DNA of 14,053 nt from JABMMZ01 sp964505065 (GTDB lineage Bacteria; Bacteroidota; Bacteroidia; NS11-12g; UBA955): contig CAZDGF010000065.1 in the NCBI GenBank assembly GCA_964505065.1, positions 1 through 14,053 of the forward strand, in the 5' to 3' direction. The notes under the pieces were generated by a model. It did no database searches, was not told where the DNA came from, and was given only the letters and a program-made list of their open reading frames with translations. The position numbers and the translations under genes are program-made. Positions 7,053-11,966 of the stretch are shown here, piece after piece. Each line of letters starts with the position of its first letter. Position 1 is the first letter of the stretch.

Positions 7053-8135
7053 ATGAAAAATAAGTTTGTAAATCCGTGGGCAAAGGGTGGTGAATATTAT
7101 CCTGAGGAAGTTTTAAATGTTTCTAAAGTGTTGGATTCTAGTGCAGTTTTGGATAAGAAATCAGTAAAAAATGCAAAAATCGCAGGAACTTTAGAAGTTA
7201 CATCTGTTGCAGGGCCTTATAAAAAATCCAAGCCAACAGAAAAGGCAAAAGCAGTAAGTAGGAGCCATGGCTATTATTATTTTGCTACTGTCAAAAATTT
7301 AACAGCATCAAATTTTCAGAATGTAAAATGGGCAATTTCCTATGATGATTTTGATGCATCAAAATCATTTTGGCTATTTAATGGTGGAGCAATTGTTGAT
7401 GGAAAGTTAAGAGTAGAAATTCAATCAAAGAAGGCTAAAGACAAATTTAAAATATATGCCTACACTGGAGATTTGCCGTCAACTACAATTTTTACAGAAT
7501 GCTATTTTAAAAAATCTATAAACTTATTTGTTGGAGGAGCTGGAGATAAGGAGAGTTATTTAGGTTCTGGCCCAACAAAAATAGTTGAAAATCAAATCAG
7601 ATTAAAATATCTAAATACAGTTTCATCTGAAATTAAAACTGATTATATTGATGCTTACTTGAGTTATAAAGAAGCCTTTAAAAGTAAAATTGACACGGTA
7701 ATTATACCCTTATTGAAATCTAAAGACATTTGCAGTATTAATATAATTGGACATAGTTTGGGTGGTTGGAATGGTGCACATCTGTCCTCAAAACTCTCTC
7801 AAAAAGGATATAAAGTCAAGTTATTAGCCACTATTGATCCCGTTGGAACTAAAGTAGGAGTTACATTAATTTCAGATATTTATTGGGATACACCAATTCC
7901 TGTAAAAGAGTATTGGATAAATATAAAATCAGACTCAACTAAATTCACAATTGACAATTTAATAGCTGATTCAGGTGGGCAATGGGATCCAAAAAAAAGT
8001 GCTGATAGAAATAAAAGTGTATTATTTACTCATGCGGAGGCAGGTAAAATGTTCTTTAATTCTGAACCTTTATTAAAATTAAACCCTAGTGACTTTCTTG
8101 ATTGGTTTGTTCAAAGTTATCTCAATGAAGAATAA
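7053..8135 (+). CDS. Putative alpha/beta-hydrolase (lipase-like) effector
   Basis: The 360-aa protein has two parts. Residues about 1-150 form a beta-rich domain (SRSHGYYYFATVKNLTASNF, NVKWAISYDDF, VEIQSKKAKDKFKIYAYTG) resembling the small beta modules that precede toxin domains in Flavobacteriia secretion-system effectors. Residues about 155-360 look like a lipase-type hydrolase: an early strand NLFVGGAGD (157-165), the nucleophile elbow INIIGHSLGGWNGAH with Ser235, a likely acid Asp262 in TIDPVG, and a likely base His327 in LFTHAEAG. This would hydrolyse ester bonds, possibly of phospholipids. No signal peptide is present. The lipoprotein gene overlaps its end by 11 bp, as expected of an effector and immunity pair. 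Catalytic class is well supported; the effector role is inferred. Confidence 0.72.
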   Translation: MKNKFVNPWAKGGEYYPEEVLNVSKVLDSSAVLDKKSVKNAKIAGTLEVTSVAGPYKKSKPTEKAKAVSRSHGYYYFATVKNLTASNFQNVKWAISYDDFDASKSFWLFNGGAIVDGKLRVEIQSKKAKDKFKIYAYTGDLPSTTIFTECYFKKSINLFVGGAGDKESYLGSGPTKIVENQIRLKYLNTVSSEIKTDYIDAYLSYKEAFKSKIDTVIIPLLKSKDICSINIIGHSLGGWNGAHLSSKLSQKGYKVKLLATIDPVGTKVGVTLISDIYWDTPIPVKEYWINIKSDSTKFTIDNLIADSGGQWDPKKSADRNKSVLFTHAEAGKMFFNSEPLLKLNPSDFLDWFVQSYLNEE

Positions 8136-8679
8136 CATCTTTTTTACATTAAGTTTAATGATTGTGTCAATTGGTTGTTCAAATACAAAAGTAAAAAACA
8201 TTGAACTGAATTGCATAAATATCACAAACGATTCGACCCTAAGAATCAGGATTAAGTCAAACATAGATTTAAAAAAATTTTTAAACACAACAGAATTTCA
8301 AACTATTTTCTTTTTTGCTCCAATTAATAAGAATGATTCGTTCTTTATTTGGCGAAAATTTGGTAAAACCGAAAAATTAAACCACTTAAAGTACTTAGAA
8401 TTTAATATTTCTAACACCAATATTTTAGAGTCTATTATAGATAGTAATGCAAACGTTTATGAAACAAATTTAATACTATACAACGGTTACGACATTTTGC
8501 CAGTTGATTCAGCAAGCACTATAATTGAAGATTACTTTAAAAAGAATAATTCTATAACATTTAAAGGTTACTGGACTCCATACTTTTTAAAAGGGCTTAA
8601 CAAAGCTACCGATATGAATAACTTTTTAGTATTAGAAAGCCAATTAAATTTATCGTCAAAAAAGAAGAGAAACAATTAA
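8125..8679 (+). CDS. Small putative lipoprotein, candidate immunity protein
   Basis: The start at 8125 (MKNNIFFTLSLMIVSIGC) gives a short charged N-terminus, a hydrophobic segment and a lipobox-like SIGC, suggesting export and lipidation at Cys18. An in-frame ATG at 8089 would add residues before the signal and lies deep in the upstream gene, so it is less likely. The mature about 166 aa have no recognised domain; it is rich in Asn, Ile and Ser and ends with a basic tail. It overlaps the hydrolase gene by 11 bp. Periplasmic lipoproteins are common immunity partners of lipase effectors of type VI secretion systems, hence the suggestion. The lipobox has Ser rather than Leu at -3, so lipidation is probable but not certain. 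Confidence 0.7.
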   Translation: MKNNIFFTLSLMIVSIGCSNTKVKNIELNCINITNDSTLRIRIKSNIDLKKFLNTTEFQTIFFFAPINKNDSFFIWRKFGKTEKLNHLKYLEFNISNTNILESIIDSNANVYETNLILYNGYDILPVDSASTIIEDYFKKNNSITFKGYWTPYFLKGLNKATDMNNFLVLESQLNLSSKKKRNN

Positions 8680-8696
8680 AAATAGAAGAAGGCATC

Positions 8697-8763
8697 GCCT
8701 AACAAGCGTTTTGCAATATTCTTTTGCCGCAGGCGCAAGACAAAAGAACATCGCAAAGCGCTG
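8697..8763 (+). repeat. attC-like imperfect palindrome 3, interrupted by an IS relic
   Basis: It starts 17 bp after a stop codon with GCCTAAC (8697-8703), the consensus R''-type box of integron attC sites. Arms 8704-8726 and 8741-8763 match over 23 bp with four mismatches after reverse complementing, and the loop is short (8727-8740). The expected partner box GTTAGCG is found at 9239-9245, immediately after the inserted element at 8767-9239. Without that element the site would be about 80 bp long, a normal attC size. Confidence 0.62.
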
Positions 8764-8766
8764 AAC

Positions 8767-9239
8767 CGTCAGGCTGTGAAAAAACTCACTTTTTAGTTCA
8801 AAAAGTATAAAAGTTTAGTTTTTTTGAGCAATTATAAGCTGATTTAAGGTATTAGATTTTAAAGTTTATAAACCTGCAATTTTATATTCAAAAATTATAG
8901 GTGCTTGTATAACTTTAAAACACCTTAGATATTGACAATTTATAAAAAGCCAAATTATTCCCTTATAGTTGGGTACCCAATTTTTGATTTTTTCAATCAT
9001 TTTTTCAATGCCTAAAATATTCATGCTGCGTTTTAGGTTGTAAATGGAAATCATTAAGGTAGCCTTTTTCCATGCCATCATCTAGGCTGCCAATGCTTAT
9101 TTGGTCTCTATGTAAGTTTGCTTTTATTTCCATTTGATGCTCAAATATCGCTTTTTTATTTCATGATATTGTAATATTTTTACGTCAAAATAACGCTTAT
9201 GTTTGTGGATAAAGTAAAGGGTTTTTTCACAGACTGACG
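8767..9239 (-). mobile_element. Defective IS1182-like element, copy B (473 bp)
   Basis: Terminal inverted repeats are CGTCAGGCTGTGAAAAAAC (8767-8785) and, reverse-complemented, CGTCAGTCTGTGAAAAAAC (9221-9239). The interior parallels copy A: a minus-strand C-terminal transposase fragment and a near-identical stretch of about 90 bp (9074-9163; four differences from copy A). Elsewhere the copies are visibly more diverged, so neither is a fresh duplicate. It sits directly before the terminal box of palindrome 3. A -7-like TATGTTTG (9198-9205) points toward the gene at 9301 but lacks a good -33 box. Confidence 0.8.
8866..9162 (-). pseudogene. IS1182-family transposase C-terminal fragment, copy B
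   Basis: The 71-aa frame reads MISIYNLKRSMNILGIEKMI then KIKNWVPNYK, homologous to copy A and to IS1182 C-termini. The preceding segment (FEHQMEIKANLHRDQIS) is again in a different frame, with the shift at a GAAAAAG run as in copy A. No catalytic domain is present. Confidence 0.75.
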
Positions 9240-9300
9240 TTAGCGGTAATTTTAGGACAACCCTTAATCACAACAAACAGACAAAAATCAACTTTGACAT

Positions 9301-9810
9301 ATGACACGAAAAATAATTTTTTTAGGACTTACAGTTTTTTCACTCACAAGTTGCAACAACTCGGGCGACACTAAAACAACTGTAACCGTCACAAAAGACA
9401 ACACTATTCAAACAATCAAAAATCAAACGACAATGAAATTAAATGCAGGTATAATTACAGAAAAGTTAGCGGAAACAAAAAAATTCTACACAGACATTTT
9501 GGAATTTGGAGTAACTTTTGTAAACGATTTTTATCTTTTGTTACATACACCCAACAAAGACGCAGAGATTAGTTTTTTACTTCCAAACCATCCAAGTCAA
9601 CAACCATTGTTTCAGACACCATTTGAGGGAAAAGGAATGTATTTGACAATTGAAGTAGATGACGTTGACAAAATTTACAACGACTTAAAAAGGAAGGAAG
9701 TTGAAATAAAAATTGACATTCGTGACGAGCCTTGGGGTGACAGACATTTTGCAATTCAAGACCCTAATGGAATTGGAATTGACATTGTAAAATATTCACC
9801 GCAGAACTAA
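9301..9810 (+). CDS. VOC-domain protein with lipoprotein signal
   Basis: The 169-aa protein begins with a lipoprotein signal (MTRKIIFLGLTVFSLTSC, lipobox LTSC, Cys18) followed by a Thr/Asn-rich tether of about 25 residues. From Met45 on it is a VOC module: MKLNAGIITEKLAETKKFYT, TPFEGKGMYLTIEVDDVDKIY, and the ending EPWGDRHFAIQDPNGIGIDI. The module itself is usually cytosolic, and an in-frame ATG at 9433 marks exactly its normal start, so a cytosolic form from that codon is also possible. The VOC part resembles the gene at 3669 in its C-terminus. It is the only gene of its block; palindrome 4 begins 18 bp after its stop. Ligand unknown. Confidence 0.82.
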   Translation: MTRKIIFLGLTVFSLTSCNNSGDTKTTVTVTKDNTIQTIKNQTTMKLNAGIITEKLAETKKFYTDILEFGVTFVNDFYLLLHTPNKDAEISFLLPNHPSQQPLFQTPFEGKGMYLTIEVDDVDKIYNDLKRKEVEIKIDIRDEPWGDRHFAIQDPNGIGIDIVKYSPQN

Positions 9811-9828
9811 TGGACAGAGAACAACGAA

Positions 9829-10000
9829 CCGCTAACAAGGGGTTTGCGATAGCGGGGGTTCCCCCGCTAAGGCGGGGCAGGCTGTGCTTCGCAGACACAT
9901 TTGTGCAAGGTGGAAGTTCAGTTCTCCGAATAAAGTTTTGTGCTACGTCCCGCCCATGTGCCACAAATTAGCAGCTAAACTAAATCTGCAAAACGTAAGC
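9829..10000 (+). repeat. attC-like imperfect palindrome 4
   Basis: It starts 18 bp after a stop codon with CCGCTAAC (9829-9836) and ends with GCAAAACGTAAGC (9988-10000), whose terminal GTAAGC can nearly pair with GCTAAC. Inside are a perfect hairpin GCGGGGGTTCCCCCGC (9852-9867) and the pair GGCGGG (9871-9876) with CCCGCC near 9950-9955. The loop has TTCGCAGACACATTTGTG (9888-9905), related to the loop 20-mer of palindromes 1 and 2, and AGTTTTGTGCTnCG (9934-9947) shared with palindrome 1. Reading frames over this stretch are not genes. Confidence 0.58.
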
Positions 10001-10028
10001 AATAATGACAATGAGCCTTATCGGAATA

Positions 10029-10183
10029 TTAAACCCAAATTAATCAATAGGAAATTTGAAAAATTGAACTATTTGATTTAGTTGGGCTTAACCCCGATTT
10101 AAAAATTGCAATTATGTTTTGTAAAAACATGATTTGAAATTTGTTATTCGATTCAGCAATTTTATTGCTGAATTTGGGTTTAA
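10029..10183. repeat. MITE-like element with 13-bp inverted ends
   Basis: Perfect 13-bp inverted repeats TTAAACCCAAATT (10029-10041) and AATTTGGGTTTAA (10171-10183) bound a gene-free 155-bp stretch. Its right part (10130-10180) recurs inverted at 14003-14053 with one mismatch in 51 bp. A perfect hairpin lies at 10151-10173 (ATTCAGCAAT, loop TTT, ATTGCTGAAT). Two occurrences suggest a dispersed repeat family. Confidence 0.5.
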
Positions 10184-10187
10184 GGTA

Positions 10188-10220
10188 TAAAAAAAGGAAG
10201 TTAGTAAAACCAACTTCCTT
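10188..10220 (-). terminator. Intrinsic terminator of the thrS-rplT operon
   Basis: On the minus strand the stem AAGGAAGTT ... AACTTCCTT (10212-10220 with 10194-10202, 9 bp) has a 9-nt loop and is followed by seven T residues (10189-10195). It lies 26 bp after the rplT stop codon. Confidence 0.9.
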
Positions 10221-10245
10221 AAGTGTAATATTTATAGAATAAAAT

Positions 10246-11022
10246 TTAAGCCAAAGTTTTAGCTTCTTCTATCCAACTGTGCCATTCTTCAAGGCTTGTC
10301 ATGCTATCTTGGGTTTCCAATTCGGCAATTTTTTCATCTGTTAATGCTATTAAATCTGCAAAGGTATAAATACCTAATGCGTTTAGTCTTTTTTCAAAAG
10401 CTGGTCCTACACCATTCAATACTTTTAAATCATCTCCTTTTTTCTCAGCTTTCGCTTTTGGGGCTGCTTTAGTAGCTGTTGCTGTTTCAGTAGAAGATTC
10501 AATTTTAGCTTCTACTTTATTAGCTTCTGTTTTTGCAGATATTTCGCCTAGCGTGGTGGTTTCTGCTTTTGGTTTAGGTACAGTGCTTTTAGCAGTAGTA
10601 GCTTTTTTAGTTTCTGTTGCTGCTACAGTTGTGTTTTTTACTCTTGGCGCATTGTCTGGGCGAGATACTGGTGTGGCATCTTTTACCTCGTTTACAATGG
10701 CTTTAAAAGCTTCTGGGTGGTTAAGGGCTAAATCTGCCAAAGCTTTACGGCTAAGGGTAATATTTTTAGCATTTAATTTTCCAATAAATTCAGAATACGA
10801 CATATCGAATTCTCTAACCGCAGCATTGATACGTACTATCCATACAGAGCGTACATTTCTTTTCTTTTGTTTACGGTCGCGGTAGGCATAGCCTAATCCC
10901 TTTTCAACTGCATTTTTGGCTACAGTCCATACATTTTTTCTACGTCCAAAATAGCCTTTGGCCATTTTTAGAACCTTTTTCCTACGTGCTTTACTAGCTA
11001 CGTGATTAACTGAACGAGGCAT
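10246..11022 (-). CDS. rplT: 50S ribosomal protein L20 with C-terminal helix-hairpin-helix extension
   Basis: Residues 1-114 are a complete bacterial L20, which binds 23S rRNA early in large-subunit assembly: MPRSVNHVASKARRKKVLKM, GYFGRRKNVWTVAKNAVEKG, YRDRKQKKRNVRSVWIVRIN and the SRKALADLALNHPEAFKAIV end. L20 is normally about 115-120 aa, so this 258-aa protein more than doubles the usual length. Residues 115-197 are a low-complexity Ala/Thr/Lys/Glu linker. Residues 198-236 read DLKVLNGVGPAFEKRLNALG then IYTFADLIALTDEKIAELE, a helix-hairpin-helix domain of the kind seen as tails on some Bacteroidota ribosomal proteins; a short acidic/aromatic end follows. It is last in its operon, 103 bp after rpmI, with a terminator behind. 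Confidence 0.95.
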   Translation of the reverse strand: MPRSVNHVASKARRKKVLKMAKGYFGRRKNVWTVAKNAVEKGLGYAYRDRKQKKRNVRSVWIVRINAAVREFDMSYSEFIGKLNAKNITLSRKALADLALNHPEAFKAIVNEVKDATPVSRPDNAPRVKNTTVAATETKKATTAKSTVPKPKAETTTLGEISAKTEANKVEAKIESSTETATATKAAPKAKAEKKGDDLKVLNGVGPAFEKRLNALGIYTFADLIALTDEKIAELETQDSMTSLEEWHSWIEEAKTLA

Positions 11023-11062
11023 TTTTTTACTTTGTTACTTTTTTTTAGTTATTGATTGTCTT

Positions 11063-11101
11063 GCATTGGCGTTCCGCACTGGCAGAAACTTTAGGCCAAG
11101 C
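11063..11101 (-). promoter_or_regulatory. Hairpin in the rpmI-rplT spacer, possible L20 autoregulatory site
   Basis: In the 103-nt spacer the minus-strand RNA can form stem TTGGC/GCCAA (11095-11099 with 11066-11070) and, across an asymmetric internal bulge, GTTTC/GGAAC (11085-11089 with 11071-11075) with a 9-nt loop. In other bacteria L20 represses its own operon by binding mRNA structures that mimic its 23S rRNA site. Whether this hairpin does so is an inference. Confidence 0.4.
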
Positions 11102-11125
11102 AATGTTTATCCTTTTTTATAAAAA

Positions 11126-11326
11126 CTATTTTCCAATAGTTAACATGAATTTCATGTTGCTCATATCCGTATCGTGCACAATACCACTTTGGGTTAAGCC
11201 ACGTTTACGTTTAGTTGCTTTTTTGGTTAATATGTGATTTTTGAACGCTTTTTTACGTTTTATTTTTCCTGAACCAGTAACGCTTACTCTTTTTTTTGCG
11301 CTACTATTTGTCTTCATTTTTGGCAT
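11126..11326 (-). CDS. rpmI: 50S ribosomal protein L35
   Basis: The 66-aa protein is a full-length bL35, a small basic component of the large ribosomal subunit: MPKMKTNSSAKKRVSVTGSG, KIKRKKAFKNHILTKKATKR, then the C-terminal core with GIVHDTDMSNMKFML. Length and motifs fit the family exactly. It lies 26 bp after infC and 103 bp before rplT, the standard infC-rpmI-rplT order. Confidence 0.96.
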   Translation of the reverse strand: MPKMKTNSSAKKRVSVTGSGKIKRKKAFKNHILTKKATKRKRGLTQSGIVHDTDMSNMKFMLTIGK

Positions 11327-11352
11327 AATGTATATTTATTTTATTTTATAAT

Positions 11353-11958
11353 TTATTTAACTGGTGTTGCTTTTGGACCCGGTCCAAGTAATATTATCAT
11401 TTTTTTTCCTTCTTGTTTTGGTGGCGATTCTAATTTTGCAATCCCATCTTCAACTAATTTGTTGGCAAAACGCATAAGTAATTCGTGTCCACGCTCTTTA
11501 TATATAATTGTTCTACCTTTAAAAAACACATACGCTCTAACTTTTGCACCTTCTCCTAAAAACTTGGTAGCATGTTTCAATTTAAAGTCCACATCATGCT
11601 CATCTGTATTAGGTCCAAAACGAATTTCTTTAACTTCATTAACTACCGCAGTAGCTTTAAGTTCTTTCATTTTCTTTTTTTGTTCGTACAAGAATTTATT
11701 ATAATCTACAATTTTACAAACAGGAGGGTCGGCATTAGGAGAAATTTCAACTAAATCTAATTCCATTTGGTCGGCAAGTTTTATTGCCTCTTGTAGTTCA
11801 TATACTCTTGCTTCTATACCTTCGCCAACCACACGCACTTGCGGTGCTGTTATAAAATTATTTATTTTATGTAATGCTTCTCTTCTGCCTCTATTTGGGC
11901 GGGGTGCATTTGGTTTTTTAACAAATGGCTTTGGAGCTACGTACGGTTTCTTTTGCAA
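11353..11958 (-). CDS. infC: Translation initiation factor IF-3 (non-AUG start)
   Basis: IF-3 binds the 30S subunit, keeps subunits apart and checks start-codon and initiator tRNA pairing. The 201-aa protein has a basic N-terminal tail of about 30 residues, the N domain (INNFITAPQVRVVGEGIEAR ... DLVEISPNADPPVCKIVDY, KFLYEQKKK) and the C domain (KEIRFGPNTDEHDVDFKLKH ... VRAYVFFKGRTIIYKERG ... KKMIILLGP). The proposed start is TTG at 11956-11958; an in-frame stop lies three codons further up and the first in-frame ATG would remove much of the N domain, so the start must be non-AUG (TTG or the adjacent ATA). Rare start codons in infC allow IF-3 to limit its own synthesis. It begins eight bases after thrS. 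Confidence 0.94.
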   Translation of the reverse strand: MQKKPYVAPKPFVKKPNAPRPNRGRREALHKINNFITAPQVRVVGEGIEARVYELQEAIKLADQMELDLVEISPNADPPVCKIVDYNKFLYEQKKKMKELKATAVVNEVKEIRFGPNTDEHDVDFKLKHATKFLGEGAKVRAYVFFKGRTIIYKERGHELLMRFANKLVEDGIAKLESPPKQEGKKMIILLGPGPKATPVK

Positions 11959-11966
11959 TATTTATA

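Noticed and set aside
8089..8124. Upstream ATG for the small lipoprotein
   Set aside because: It would precede the signal peptide with 12 extra residues and lengthen the overlap with the hydrolase gene to 47 bp; 8125 gives a standard signal sequence.
4768..9239. The two IS copies as ends of a composite transposon carrying the effector trio
   Set aside because: They are in direct orientation and could in principle act so, but both lack a transposase, are clearly diverged from each other, and sit inside separate palindromes, which explains the block boundary better.
1100..10000. CRISPR array
   Set aside because: The repeats are few, long, palindromic, and separated by whole genes rather than by uniform short spacers.
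9764..10081. Short frames on both strands after the lipoprotein VOC gene
   Set aside because: They cover palindrome 4 and the start of the MITE-like stretch and have no recognisable protein features.
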